Assembly (NCBI GenBank): GCA_030374805.1
Contig: JARGSG010000028.1
Span: forward strand, 1-64,000
Source of the DNA: Gracilaria gracilis
Taxonomy: Eukaryota; Rhodophyta; Florideophyceae; Gracilariales; Gracilariaceae
Length of the DNA stretch: 64,000 nucleotides
Reading direction: 5' to 3'
Below the pieces are notes generated by a model. It searched no databases. It had not been told where the DNA came from and saw nothing but the letters and a program-made list of their open reading frames with translations. How positions within the stretch are numbered: the first letter of the stretch is position 1; each line of letters begins with the position of its first letter. The translations under genes were made by a program, and so were the position numbers. Shown in pieces: positions 1 to 11,546 of this stretch.

Positions 1-3000
1 ATAAATACTCTCATGCCATTGCTAATGGAGTGGTCCAGGTGGAACCGAATAATCCGTTTTACGTGTTGATAGCCAATCTAGGCAAAACAACCCAGTATCT
101 GGTGAAAAACCAAGTGATTGGCTCGGTCATGCCGCATCCAACTGCGTTGGTACCGACGAAGATGACTGCTGCCGATGTGCTCGGAATCGTTCACTCTAAG
201 GAGGAGGAGTCAGAATCTCAGAGGAGTCAGAATCTCATTCGTCTACGTCGCCGAGTCTCTCGGGTCAGCAGCCTGTTAAGACAGAGAAGACACGCGTTCC
301 GACGAGTTAGGACCAATTGGACCCAGTAAGGGAATTGGAAGAACTCGATCTCGGACATGTTCCAGAGACACACCGCAAACGACTGCGCGATATGCTTCGT
401 GAATTCACCACAATGTGGGATGGTTCTCTCGGAGAAATAAATACCACGGAACACCGGATTGATCTCCTTCCCAACTCTCGGCCAGTAGCCCAACATCCGT
501 ACAGGGCGGGGCCCAAGGCCAGAGAAGAAGAGCAATTTCAGGTGGACAAGATGCTCCGTGCAGGAGTCATAGAACCGGCACATTCGCCGTGGGCATAACC
601 AGTGGTACTGGCTCCGAAACCGGATGGTTCCTGGCGCTTCTGTATCGATTATCGTCGTCTAAACGCTCTTACCGTCAAGGACGTGTACCCTATTCCACGT
701 ATGGATGAATACATCGATTCTCTCGGAAATGCTACCGTATTCACGGCATTGGATGCTAACTGGGGATACTGGCAAGTTCCAGTGAGAAAGGAGGATCAGG
801 ACAAGACAGCGTTTGTCTGCCACTCTGGCCTCTACCGTTTTAGACGAATGCCCTTTGGGTTCACCAATGCTCCCGCTACTTTTCAGCGTGCTATTGATAT
901 CCTACTGGCCCGCTTCAAGTGGCGTACTTGTCTCGTCTACCTTGACGACGTCATTGTATTCTCAGATAATCTGGATGATCACCTCACACATGTGAGAGAC
1001 ATAATGGCCACGTTACGGGACGCCGGAGTGACACTCAAGCTGAAGAAATGCGAATTCTTCACGGATACAGTCAAGTATCTGGGTCACATAATCCGTCCAG
1101 GACGTGTCATGATCGAGGAAGCTCGTGTGAAGTCGCTGAAACAGGCCACGCAACCGACTACCCAGACCGAACTGAGATCCTTTCTAGGATTAGTCAACGT
1201 CTATAGACGGTTTATTCCCAACTTCGCGGACATTGCGGCATCTCCCAACGCGCTCCTGCGGAAGGGTCAACCGCCTAAGTTGGACCCATTCACGTCTACT
1301 CAGACGGAAGCCTTCAACTCTCTCAAAGAGGCTGTAACCACGGCACCAGTACTGTCACTACCGAAACCGGGACTTTCATATACCGTGGACACGGACTCTA
1401 GTGACTACCAGGTAGGCTGCGCCTTATTTCAAACCACCCCAGAGGGGGAACGCAAGCCAATTGGGTACTGGTCCCGTTCGTTGAACGTGCATGAGAAGAA
1501 TTACTCCGTCTCGGAGAAGGAATGTCTCGCAGTAGTGTGGGCATTATGCACACTACGCCCCTACCTCATGGGTGCTCATTTCACCGTTTACACGGATTAC
1601 TCATCATTGAGATGGCTACTCTCCAAATCGGAGCCTTCAGGCCGCTTAATGCGTTGGAGAATGCGTCTTGCAGAGTTCGACTTCGACGTCACCTACAAGA
1701 AGGGCGCCAACAATACGCAAGCCGACGCCCTTTCTCGCCTACCCACCACAGGGGAAGCGTTAGCCGTCGATGACGAGGAAATACCCTGCTTTGCAGTTGA
1801 CGACTACACCGCAGGTGAACTGGAGGATATCGAAGAGGAATGGCCAGACGAACTGGATTTTGACCAGGAACTGGACGACCTACTCGCTGTCAGCGAGAGT
1901 GCGAACCCCCTACCTGGGAACTTCGTACCCGTCACAACGGAGGAGATGGTTAGGGAACAGTTCAGCGATCCCTACTGCACGAAAATTCGGGCGCAACTCA
2001 ATGGAGGAGCTGATCTCCCCTTTCGGGTGAATGATATTGGATACCTCGTTCGCACGGTAACTGGAAACCCACAAATAGTGGTGCCACACGCCCTGCAATC
2101 TCGGGTGTTACACTTATCACACTATGCTAAACTTAGTGGTCACGTCGGAGGACGGAAACTGTACCTTACATTGCGAAGGAAATTCTACTGGCCAGCAATG
2201 GCTGTGGATTGCTACGCAACTGTGCGGTTCTGCCCCGAGTGTGCTCGGAATCGCGTCAAGCTTCGCCGCCATGCGACGAAGTTGAAGCTCTTCCCCGCAA
2301 GGGCGCCCCTGGAATTCGTAGCTATCGATATTTTGGGACCGTTCCTCGCTACTAAGCGGCGTAACAAGTTCTTACTCGTGATCACGGATCGTTTCTCGAA
2401 GCTCGTTCGTACCGTACCCTTACGGAGAATCACGTCATTGACGGTAACGCAAGCATTCGTAACCCATTGGGCATTCGTCTACGGTCCACCGGTGAATCTA
2501 CTCTCCGATAACGGGAAACAGTTTGCCTCCCGGTTCTTCGGGGATGTATGCAGAATTCTGGATGTCAAGAATCTCTTCACGACAACCTACCACCCCCAGT
2601 GTAATGGGCAGGCTGAACGGTTTAACCGGACGCTGTTAGCAGCACTCCGTTCATACGTAGCCGATCACCCCACCACGTGGGACCTGTTCACCGATGCGCT
2701 GACATTCGCATACAACACTCAGGTACACCGTACTACGGGATTAACTCCATTTGAATTGGTTCTGTCTCGCACCCCACCGCCCGTGGCGCTCGAAGCACAG
2801 CCAACGCTGGATCAATTTCCTTCGACGAAGGGATACAGGGAAACCTGGAAGACATGGCTTACCAAGCTGGTCCCTGCAGCACAACTGTCAATGGCCCGGT
2901 CACAAGCCGCGTGTAAGCGTGATTTCGATCAGCGAGCCCCTCGAAGACCACCCGCGCTTAAAGAAGGGGACTATGTGTTCATCCGTAAGGAATATTGGAA

Positions 3001-4675
3001 CCCAGGCAAGGAGAAACGCCACAAGCTCTCACCCGTCGCCGACGGTCCTTTCAAAACAATCGCTGTGGAATCCGACACTGTCGTAGTGGAGATGGGCCAG
3101 CAACACGAACGCATTTCCCGCGATCGCGTGGTTTTTGCACCCCCGCCCGCGGGAAACGACCCATCAAGTGGACATTCTACCGCAGAAGCGGAAACGAACA
3201 CTACGGACACACTGGACCCACCCCCGATCAACCGCCCTAGGGAGGTACCACACCCAAGTAGGGGACTCTCGGATTTGCCGATGTTATCGGACTCTACGCG
3301 CCCTGGCGCTTCGCTGTCTGAAACACCGCCGCCTGGCGTAATTATTCGCCGCCTTGGCGTGTTCACACCCACTCCCCATGTCGCTCCATCTAAGGAGGGG
3401 GAGGGACTCGTTGATCGTCATGCTTCCGCGCTGTCGCGTGAGGAACACCGTGTGGCACGGAAGAGAGACACCGCTAATGCGCAATCAAAGCCCTCTCGGG
3501 AGCCCGGCGTCTCGTCAAGGTCGCCGCGCATCAACGCAGAAACGGAATCGTCACCAGACACTACCGCCGTGCGGGACAGGACCGAGGAGACTCAGTCGTT
3601 ACCGGCGAAGCCGTTGCCTACGCCGCATAGCGCGCCTGGAGTGACTACGTCGCATAACGGAGTGGAAATACCGCCTAAGGCGCCGTTGAGCTCGCACGTC
3701 CAAGACGGAGAAGAGTCGTCGGAGACTAAGTCGCCCAACACGCCTGAGGCGGGCCACACCGCGGACACGTCGCTAAATGCCCAGCAGGGAAGTGCCAACC
3801 GTAGGACACGGACCACACCTGTAAGGGAGATCAGCTCAGCAAGCAAACCATGTCGACAAACCGAGCTGACACCTCCCGTGCATACGGAGGCGGAACACGC
3901 CACGGCGCAGACCAATGAAGGCCACCCGTTGACAACGTCACGTACCACCACGGCGAGGCCGGTTCAATCAGGGTTACCGTTGACGCGAGCGCGTTCGACG
4001 CCACACACAACTCCGTCGAAACGGTTGCTACCACGCAAACTCGCGGTACGCCCACCTGGGACTCCCGCGGGAGAAGGAACTCTACGGGAACAAGGAACCG
4101 GGAACACCGACACCGCGAGACGCGTGACCACCGACCCAAGTAGGGGACCACACCGCGAAGATACTGTTCCACCAACCTTGTTGGACACACCTCGGCCTAA
4201 CCGAAGCACCGACGCAGTGCCACACACGATGAAGCCGCCGGAGAGCTCTCCAAAGCAGGATGTCGTAGTCACACGGCAAGGCCGGGAAGTCTTCCGACAG
4301 GAGTTCGTAGTCGACCACATAGTGGAACACTCATACCACCCGTTGGGGTACATACAGTATCTCGTACGTTGGTACGGCTACGGACCCGAGGCTGACTCGG
4401 ATGAGCCAATCGAGCATCTCCCACGATCGAAAGTGGTGCAGTACCATCGGCGTACTCTCACGGGTCTCCCGGCGACAATTGTCAACGCCCAAGTGGGATA
4501 ACACGCCCCGAAGGGGAAGAAGCTAGCTCACCTAGAAGGAAGTTGGGAAGTGGCAGAAGACGAAACTGGCACTTGGGAAAGGAAAAATATACGTCATAGA
4601 CGGAAGTAGGTTTAATGGCCATCGAGGCTATATCCTACAACAACACCGCATAGCGGGAATCAGGTGGAAGATGGA

Positions 4676-6634
4676 CTAAGCCCCCGACCCTTGGTTGGAG
4701 TGGCCCGGAGCGCTCTCACCAGTACCCCCATTGCTGGGATTGGATCCGCCAGTAAGGCGTGCAGCCAACGCGTCCCGCATTGCGGCGACGTCCCCGCTCG
4801 CGACAGTGGCGGAAAGCCCAACTCCTCGGAGGAACTGAGCGATCACAGCCGCCTCACCGGTTCCACCCCCAGAGGGGAGGACGGCAGGCACCTCGATCAT
4901 CTCTGGTTCGTCCGGAAGGGAAGCCACCACGGCACCTACCGACGAAGGGTCGGGCGCCGGTGGATTCACCGGCTCAGCCGTCGCCATTCCCGGCGCTGCC
5001 GTGTTATTGGAGGTCGGCTCAACCGCGTTGGCGGAAGGAACCTCTTCGACTATGTCGTCATCATACCCCATCTCGGGTTCGTCGTCCGTAATTTGGTCGT
5101 CATCACCGCCGTAGGCGTGGTAAAAATCGTCAGCGTCGACGAAGCCAACGGGATGCCCGTAAGGGATATACCTCGGAGCCATCCGGAGAGCTGCCGCTTC
5201 AGCTGCGGTGATCTCTTGCACCTCCCAGGGATTGAAAAAGATGAAGTCTCCCGCCAATGGCGTGCGTCGTCCCGGAGACCGGTCGAAACCGCCGTCCTCG
5301 TGACCGCGGCCGCTCTGAACGAAGGGCACGCTGGCCCAATCAACTCGGTCGACTACGTCGAGGAGTCCACGAACTTCTTCGGCATTGTTCTCACCTCCCA
5401 GAGGGACCCGCAACGAGATTCCTCGGATGCACGCACGAAGGCGAGGCGGGACATACCACAGTCGATACTGGTCATATACTTCCCAAAGGAGGTAAGCCGC
5501 GGTGCGGATAGCCCACTCGGTGAGCACCACGGACCACAGTCCGGAATACGGATCCTCGATGAGGCAGGAGCCAAGATAGGAGAGGACCGGGGGCAACTCC
5601 ACGTAGCACCCGCGACACACCTCCACCGAGGGCCACCAAGTGGGAATGGGAACATAACGGTCCAGCCGGTGATGGTGCCGGATTCGATTGATCTCCGTGT
5701 TTTGATACGGGACGAGAAACCCGAATCGGGAACGCGCACGGCGCTCATCGCGGATGAAGTTCTGTAACCACCGCGAATGGGACTCCCGGCGAAGATACCT
5801 GAACTCCGCCCGGATGATGGGATGAATCCAACACACCGCCTCCTGGCGTACACTAGGACGTCCTCTCCAGGAATAAGTCTCAACCACCGCCAAGCGGGTG
5901 CAGTACGAAATCTCGCCTTGAGTACGGTACAACCGGAGATCAAAGCTGATGGAATCAGGAATTGGGAACTCGAAGTTCGCCCGGCTCTGCCGCGCATAGC
6001 CCAAGCGAACCAATGCCGCCTGAGCGGAAGCCAGCGACTCGCCGGAACGCCGCACGATTGCATGAGGAGGAACGGCAACCCGTCGACGCCAATCCCACGA
6101 AGTGGTGACTAACGCCGGAAGATCCCCGGGAAGGCGATCAGTACCGTCCGCATAGGACGCGATGAGCTCCTCGTTGAAAACGGCTGTAAGATGAAACCAC
6201 GGAGCAGTCCGGAAGAGATGCGCGTGAACGCGAGGGTTCAGCCCGACGAGCTCATCGTAGGAAGGCCACGGCACTTCCTGCATGACGTGACCATGGGGCT
6301 GCTGCCCCGGAGGGAGAATGTGCCCGCCACTGGCATTGAGTCCCTGGGACGCCCCAGAAGCATTGCCGCTTTGCGGAAGAGGCACGGAACGAAATCCGGA
6401 GAAGTATCCCGAGTTCGGAGGTTGACCGCTCATCGCGCGAGGCACTCGAGGAACGGGAAGGTTGGTAGTACGACCGCGAGAGCGAGTTGAAGACTGTAGT
6501 GAACAGGGTTGATCGTCGCTGGAGCGAGGTTTGCACTTTGGAGTGGTAGTGACTTGGTCTTCGCGAGGCGAGATGGAATCCGAAGACTTCGGGGATGCGC
6601 TTTTATGCCCACGGTTGGGAGTTCGACCCGCCAT
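4676..6634 (-). CDS. Antisense accessory ORF inside the chromovirus, 652 aa, family unknown
   Basis: A long open frame runs on the strand opposite to pol, filling almost all of the space between the end of pol (about 4.5 kb) and the 3' LTR. I use the first in-frame ATG, which gives a protein beginning MAGRTPNRG. The first 140 residues are Ser/Pro/Gly-rich. The middle (about 140-470) is rich in Trp, Arg and Tyr and looks globular. The last 180 are acidic and Pro/Gly/Ala-rich. I see no zinc knuckle, protease, envelope signal peptide or membrane segment, and I do not recognise the family. Some plant Ty3/gypsy elements carry antisense ORFs in this same place, so element-encoded is the likeliest reading. 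A captured host gene is the alternative. The frame looks whole. Confidence 0.55.
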   Translation of the reverse strand: MAGRTPNRGHKSASPKSSDSISPREDQVTTTPKCKPRSSDDQPCSLQSSTRSRGRTTNLPVPRVPRAMSGQPPNSGYFSGFRSVPLPQSGNASGASQGLNASGGHILPPGQQPHGHVMQEVPWPSYDELVGLNPRVHAHLFRTAPWFHLTAVFNEELIASYADGTDRLPGDLPALVTTSWDWRRRVAVPPHAIVRRSGESLASAQAALVRLGYARQSRANFEFPIPDSISFDLRLYRTQGEISYCTRLAVVETYSWRGRPSVRQEAVCWIHPIIRAEFRYLRRESHSRWLQNFIRDERRARSRFGFLVPYQNTEINRIRHHHRLDRYVPIPTWWPSVEVCRGCYVELPPVLSYLGSCLIEDPYSGLWSVVLTEWAIRTAAYLLWEVYDQYRLWYVPPRLRACIRGISLRVPLGGENNAEEVRGLLDVVDRVDWASVPFVQSGRGHEDGGFDRSPGRRTPLAGDFIFFNPWEVQEITAAEAAALRMAPRYIPYGHPVGFVDADDFYHAYGGDDDQITDDEPEMGYDDDIVEEVPSANAVEPTSNNTAAPGMATAEPVNPPAPDPSSVGAVVASLPDEPEMIEVPAVLPSGGGTGEAAVIAQFLRGVGLSATVASGDVAAMRDALAARLTGGSNPSNGGTGESAPGHSNQGSGA

Positions 6635-6659
6635 CGCGACGGCGTGGCTCACTCTTAAG

Positions 6660-7630
6660 GAGGGGGATATGAAGGACAACACTCCTTGGAGGCGATTTGA
6701 GGTACTTAGTTAATTTCCGCATCATGCGTTAGTAGATATGTATGAGCTACAGTGCTATTAGCGTGTCGCCTCGCTGAGGTAATTTCCACACATGTACACG
6801 TGGGTTGCACGGCTCGAGGCGCCGCTTAGCGGGTGTGACTAGCACACGTGTAGCACGGATATGCTGGAGGCAGTGCACCCAGCATTGCTGTATTTACTCA
6901 GATATTTTATAGATTATTTCGCCCGGCGCACCCACTGTCAGTGGTGCGCCGAGCTCAGTACTTAGAGGGTTGAGCATCGCTCCCCCAAGTAAATTGCCCC
7001 TTGCTAAGCAAGGGGTTCTGGCTCTAACTATCACGCCTTCGCGGACTGTTCACCTCCAAGTGGAGTGACGACCGCGTCGTTCACGTATAGTTACCCACCC
7101 TCGTGGCGCTCAGAGTATAACCACTATTTGTGTGTCTCGTTCCGACCTATTGTCGTATACTCGCCCCTGTATTGGGTTTGCTTTACTCTCTCCTTTTCCC
7201 CCACTCTGGTGGTTTGCTTTCTCCCCTTTTTTTGGGTTTGCCTTTTTGCCCTGTTCGCAGTGGCCCGTTTCCGACACCTTGTCGTTGCCGTGCTACTCTC
7301 TTTCGAGGACTCATCTCGTGACCGTGTGAACACGTGGATCTCTACCGACTACTAACCAGCCTCACGCTCCGACGCTTGTCGTGGTGGTTTGACCTCGGAT
7401 TTACACCCGGCTTAGCTGTGTCATTCCCGGGGTGCTCCGTTCGCTGTGCTGCCCTGTCGAGGGGAAGATTCCGAACGTCTTCGTGAGCTTGCGCTTTTCC
7501 CGCCAAAGGCGTTGCTCCACAGAATCAGGGGGCAGACAGGTTGGGGTTTGTTCTCCTGCCTGCTGCGTGTTCTTCGGAGGGGCACCTGGGGTCCTTGAGC
7601 GAAGCATACGGGGGGTTTTGCGGTGATAAA
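6660..7630 (+). repeat. Probable 3' LTR of the chromovirus (ends approximate)
   Basis: A purine tract (AAGGAGGGGGA, about 6657-6667) follows the antisense ORF start region, as expected for a polypurine tract just upstream of a 3' LTR. Composition stays GC-moderate until about 7630 and then drops sharply to AT-rich DNA. A TATA-like stretch lies near 6900. The 5' LTR is outside the window, so the ends cannot be set by comparison and no target duplication can be checked. Confidence 0.5.
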
Positions 7631-7633
7631 CCA

Positions 7634-9017
7634 TATTTATAATTTTTAACTTTTTCTCTAATGAAAAGTCGAAACTTCCAAAAAATTAATAAAAGAACAT
7701 TATTGTACTATGAAATTTTCAAAATATTGGCTACTATTAAAATAAAACGCTATGATTTATTGAATGTTAATGTGTTTGTTTATTTGGTTACTTTTTGATG
7801 GGTTTTATGCTTTCTACTTTGGTTTTTTGGTATTTCGGGTGAAAATTATATAGAAAAAGCTAGAATAGATACAGAACGTATTGCGAAATGTATAAAGAAC
7901 TAATTTGCTTGAGCCTATTTACAACAATTTGGTGACGACGTCCTTAAAGATGAGGGCTTAAGTAGAACTTCGTGTTGAATGATTGTCAACAACATCCACT
8001 GAACCTTTGGCCCACAAAGACTGTCCGGGGTCTGTAATATTGATTCTTTCGGCCCTTAAAGTGCACCATGTAAGTCACTCGAGTATAGCTGAAAGAGCCA
8101 CAGTCGCGAGTAAAAAGTTTCTTATTTTCTACTTTTCGTTTTCGCATTGCAATTTTCACGCGTTTCATGTGTAGTGGGGCACCGGCGTCGATCTGCTTTA
8201 TGCCGCGTGGGACTCACAACAAGGCTCCAGTAATACTGTAGAAGAGTAAGACGCCCTGTTGCACCGGCAACAATGCAAAGGTGCGTTGGATGTGTGTCGA
8301 TGCTCTGTGGCACGTTCTAGCGGTACAAGGATTGTGCGAACAGAAAGAAGACAATAGCGACGGTGAACTTTGAGAGCTCTTTTCATCTGCAGACGCGCTG
8401 GACCACGCAGAGTTATCTAGGCAAGACGCTTCAACGAAAGGTTCAAAAGAGGTGGAAATAGCGGGTAGAGACACTTTAGACGGTTCAGGTAACATGGGCA
8501 GTGGTATTTGAGTAGTACGACCATAATAGTTTTCTTTGACAAAGAAGTTGGTTTTGATAGTTTTTGGTTTTAATGCGACCACATATAAAAGAGTTTTTGA
8601 AGAAAGGAAATAATTTAAAGAAGAGAAATTTGGGTTAAAAAACGTAATGTTAGTATTAATTCTTAGGGAGTGTTTTGAGCAGTTAAACGTACTTAAAACT
8701 CTTTGTTTTTGGAGACTACAAGCTTGAACGCAGTAAAGAACACTATTGGTGAACATTGATGCGCAGAAATGCGGCTAAAGTCGCGAATGTGGCGCAAAGT
8801 GCGCAGTTGAAAGGTTGAAAAGAATAGAACTTGTTGTTGATGACTGAGTGTGTGTCCTCGTCAAAAGAGAGTTGCCTCTCTGTCTTTATCTTTTATACTA
8901 CTCTACGACTACTCCGGGAAGGACAAGGACAGTCTGTCTACGTTCGTACTTTCCCGTTGGGGTAGTCTCTCGAAAGGTGCCACCCACGCAGTTGGGCTGG
9001 CGCCTGATATGGGCTAC
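7634..9017. other. AT-rich intergenic stretch, nothing recognised
   Basis: This 1.4-kb stretch is AT-rich at the left and more mixed towards the right. It separates the chromovirus from the Harbinger element. An open frame of about 180 codons on the minus strand (8214-8756) has no recognisable domain and low-complexity residue use. I see no tRNA, repeat array or conserved gene. Confidence 0.5.
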
Positions 9018-9020
9018 AGT

Positions 9021-9057
9021 GGGGTCTGCCAAAAAAGAACAGAGAGACAAACAGAGA
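9021..9057 (+). repeat. Harbinger left terminal inverted repeat
   Basis: It begins GGGGTCTGCCAAAAAAG. The first 12 bases and 16 of the first 17 match the reverse complement of the right end, and about three quarters match over 37 bp. It abuts the AGT duplication. Confidence 0.85.
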
Positions 9058-9338
9058 AAGCCAAAAGCAGGAAAACGTCCTTATGGTTACATCTGTCGTG
9101 CATGTCAGTTTACGCGCTATCGATAAAAGACCTGACCGTGTTGCAGTTAGGATGCACGGCCGTTTGTCGTCTCAACCCCATGCAGTTTCGTCGTCGCTTC
9201 TGTTTCGAGGTTCATGAAAACGAAATCATCTTCTCCTACGCATACAATATTCGTCCGCTTATCTTTCTAATATCAACCTTATTGCGACACAGGTAGAACC
9301 AGTCGAAAGAAGTTGTACGCACTCTTGAAACCCTTAAT

Positions 9339-10199
9339 ATGTCCCACCATCCAGCAACGCAAAAAACGAAGTGCCACTCTCGTCAGGGAGCCCAAAACTA
9401 CTGGGAAGAGGATGTAGACTTTCCTCATGATACGATTGAGCTGCGTGAACCACACTCACACGAGGACTGGGAGCTCATAAAAACCGATTTCAACCACTGG
9501 GCCAAAGAGAACGAACGTCCGACACGTAGTCTTGAAAGCCTGAAAGATAAATACGACAAACTCGCCTACGTCAGAAAGAAGACAGGAGACCCAACCATCC
9601 ATCCTCAAGTCCGCAGGGCTAAGCTAATATACCGGGATATACAATCAAAAGCTCTTTCAAAGGCCTTAGGTAGTCCAGATGACAATCTGAATCCTACGCA
9701 GCACGACCACCAGAAAGCACGGAACGAAGGTAAGGTTATTGGAGTACGCCGTAAACGCAATCAATCATCGGAAACTGAAGAAATTGACAAGACAGCACAA
9801 CCTGGACCACAACCAAGTGCCACGGCGAATCCAATAGAGCCTCCGAAGAAAAAGATCCATCGTCCCATAGACATGCCTCTCGAAAGAAGACTGCAGGTCG
9901 ACGTAGTCAAGCATATGGAAGCCATGACCACTAGTATGATTTCTGTAGCCGAGGTTCTCAAGAAAGCCCACACTACAGAGCAGAAGTCCACTACAGAAGA
10001 CATTCGACGAGTAATTCGGGATGAGATTCGCGCTGCTTTGCACTCCAACCACAGGCAACAAAAGATGTCAAGCACTGCCGTCCGAACACTACCAGAAGAT
10101 GAAAAGGCGCGCGTTGAACAAAATCCTTTTCGTGCCTTCGGCTCTCGTCCGACGGCTAGTAACGATCATAGACAGTACGGATTTGGTTATGGCCAATAG
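9339..10199 (+). CDS. Harbinger-associated Myb/SANT-like DNA-binding protein
   Basis: A 286-aa protein whose first 110 residues form a Myb/SANT-like DNA-binding domain: spaced Trp residues (NYWEEDVD, HEDWELI, FNHWAKEN), then the SLESLKDKYDKLA and VRRAKLIYRDI helices. A basic stretch (about 130-150) could be a nuclear signal, and the tail is polar. In Harbinger elements such a second protein is known to bind DNA and help the transposase reach the nucleus and the ends. The gene starts at ATG 9339 inside the left end of the element. Its last 44 bp overlap the 3' end of the oppositely directed transposase gene, a compact tail-to-tail arrangement. The frame is intact. Confidence 0.85.
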   Translation: MSHHPATQKTKCHSRQGAQNYWEEDVDFPHDTIELREPHSHEDWELIKTDFNHWAKENERPTRSLESLKDKYDKLAYVRKKTGDPTIHPQVRRAKLIYRDIQSKALSKALGSPDDNLNPTQHDHQKARNEGKVIGVRRKRNQSSETEEIDKTAQPGPQPSATANPIEPPKKKIHRPIDMPLERRLQVDVVKHMEAMTTSMISVAEVLKKAHTTEQKSTTEDIRRVIRDEIRAALHSNHRQQKMSSTAVRTLPEDEKARVEQNPFRAFGSRPTASNDHRQYGFGYGQ

Positions 10200-11328
10200 T
10201 GTGGGTGCGGTAATTCATCAAGTGGCAAGAAAGAGATAAAATGCGCAAGCGCTGCCACGAATCTGTAGGCAACTTTCTGGATAGTCTTCGAAACGGAGCC
10301 CGAAGAGCCCGTACACCCCACTCTGCTGTTTCTCTCCGCGACGGGTATATACGTTGGAGAATCATATCAATCGCATCTTCCTCAGCCGTACGCGGTATAT
10401 ATTTCTCGTTTGCTTTTCTTGCCCTCACCAGCTTTCCGTTTGTCGCCGTGACGTTTGATGCGAAAGCTGAGTCACTGAGAATTCGGAAGCCGTTTGGAGT
10501 CATATGATCGAAAAGCCGGGGCCAGTAGAGCCCAGACACACCGGACAATTTGGAATCATGCCAGGAACCAAGGTAATTTACAGCGGTGTGAACGAGGTCA
10601 CCACTGAAGTTCCATACGAAAAGATTCACGACTTCCACACCGCCCGTGAATGCATTGTAAAACGTGTTCTGTATTCTACTCTCCTCCGGCGGAGAGCAGG
10701 AAATACGAGCCCCATCTGAAACCGCGAACACACCGCAAAGAAAACGAGCGGCTAGAGGCCTTGCTTCAGCTAATAGCGCTGCAGAGTCTGCCATTTCTTC
10801 TTCAGTTGGCCATTCAATTCGGGTTTCGGGTATGCGAGGCGACTGCACTAATTCGTTGAGAACGTCTAGTGAAAGGTTGAGCCAGTAACTTACGGACGAC
10901 GGAACGAGGCCAAAGACTGGCGACAGCAAATAAAGGGTATCAGACGTACGAATGTACCACAGCGCCATTCCCAGCAAATCAACCGGCTCAAGCAATGACT
11001 TTATTCCCTGTGTACAGTTGGTTCTGCGATATGGCGATCCTCTTTGGCTGTTTAGCAATTCTGCGAAGTGTGGAAGAAACTGGTTTACAAGTGATGGTTT
11101 TGTTATGTTCAACGCTGTTACAAAGTCATCTTCTGAGCCACATGAAAGCAGTTGATACCAAGCTGTCGATTGTGTATTCCGAACTGGTCGAATAAGCGCA
11201 CAACGCCTGAATTTTCTGGTTTTAGATATCCTTCGTCGCGATGGCGGTGGGTGGAAAAGAATGGGAACAACGCAGAGAATGACACTACTTGCTTGGCAAA
11301 GAAGGATGTAAAGTAGGTTAGATAGCAT
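10156..11328 (-). CDS. Harbinger transposase (DDE_Tnp_4 nuclease)
   Basis: A 390-aa transposase of the PIF/Harbinger superfamily. The N-terminal 130 residues hold the helix-turn-helix-type region seen in this family. The RNase H-like nuclease then shows VSDGARIS (Asp205), a GSWHDSK loop typical of the family, LSDSAF (Asp286) and ETAEWGVRAL (Glu336), i.e. a complete D-D-E set. The C-terminus RLRILSLSCHLMNYRTH matches the usual end of the domain. It cuts and rejoins the element's ends. It starts at an ATG 218 bp inside the right end and converges with the Myb-like gene. No break is visible, so the enzyme could be active. Confidence 0.9.
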   Translation of the reverse strand: MLSNLLYILLCQASSVILCVVPILFHPPPSRRRISKTRKFRRCALIRPVRNTQSTAWYQLLSCGSEDDFVTALNITKPSLVNQFLPHFAELLNSQRGSPYRRTNCTQGIKSLLEPVDLLGMALWYIRTSDTLYLLSPVFGLVPSSVSYWLNLSLDVLNELVQSPRIPETRIEWPTEEEMADSAALLAEARPLAARFLCGVFAVSDGARISCSPPEESRIQNTFYNAFTGGVEVVNLFVWNFSGDLVHTAVNYLGSWHDSKLSGVSGLYWPRLFDHMTPNGFRILSDSAFASNVTATNGKLVRARKANEKYIPRTAEEDAIDMILQRIYPSRRETAEWGVRALRAPFRRLSRKLPTDSWQRLRILSLSCHLMNYRTHTIGHNQIRTVYDRY

Positions 11329-11509
11329 TTTGAGTTTGAATTTGGGTCTTGAAGAAGGTGAGAGGGATACTTAGTAAACGAGGTTTGCTGTGCTTATCTT
11401 ACGGTAATCTGTCAATTGTCACTTTGGAGCGGGTTTCGGAACCCTGCTCCAAAAGGACCATCTCGCTGGTTCGTCGATGCGTTTTCTATCCACCTCATTG
11501 GGCACAGTC

Positions 11510-11546
11510 TGTCCGTCTGTCTTTGTAGCCTTTCTTGGCAGACCCC
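11510..11546 (-). repeat. Harbinger right terminal inverted repeat
   Basis: Read on the minus strand it starts GGGGTCTGCCAAGAAAG and mirrors the left end. The following plus-strand bases are AGT, equal to the triplet before the left end. Confidence 0.85.

Larger units (their letters stand above)
1..7630 (+). mobile_element. Ty3/gypsy chromovirus fossil, 5' part outside the window
   Basis: The pol region of an LTR retrotransposon is readable in order. Reverse transcriptase spans about 0.4-1.2 kb with the YLDDVIV active-site box near 945. RNase H is at about 1.35-1.75 kb. The integrase zinc region (H-H-C-C spacing) is at about 2.1-2.26 kb and the integrase core with D, D and E boxes at about 2.3-2.8 kb. 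A Pro/Ser/Thr-rich tail of roughly 350 residues follows, then a chromodomain near 4.27-4.44 kb. RT-RH-IN order plus a terminal chromodomain defines the chromovirus branch of Metaviridae. Gag, protease and the 5' LTR lie to the left of the window. The coding part is broken by about two changes, so I treat it as a fairly young fossil. An LTR-like region follows at about 6.66-7.63 kb, where composition then switches to AT-rich flank. Confidence 0.93.

Noticed and set aside
8214-8756. 180-codon minus-strand frame left of the Harbinger element
   Set aside because: No domain, biased residue use, and no neighbouring splice signals that join it to anything recognisable.
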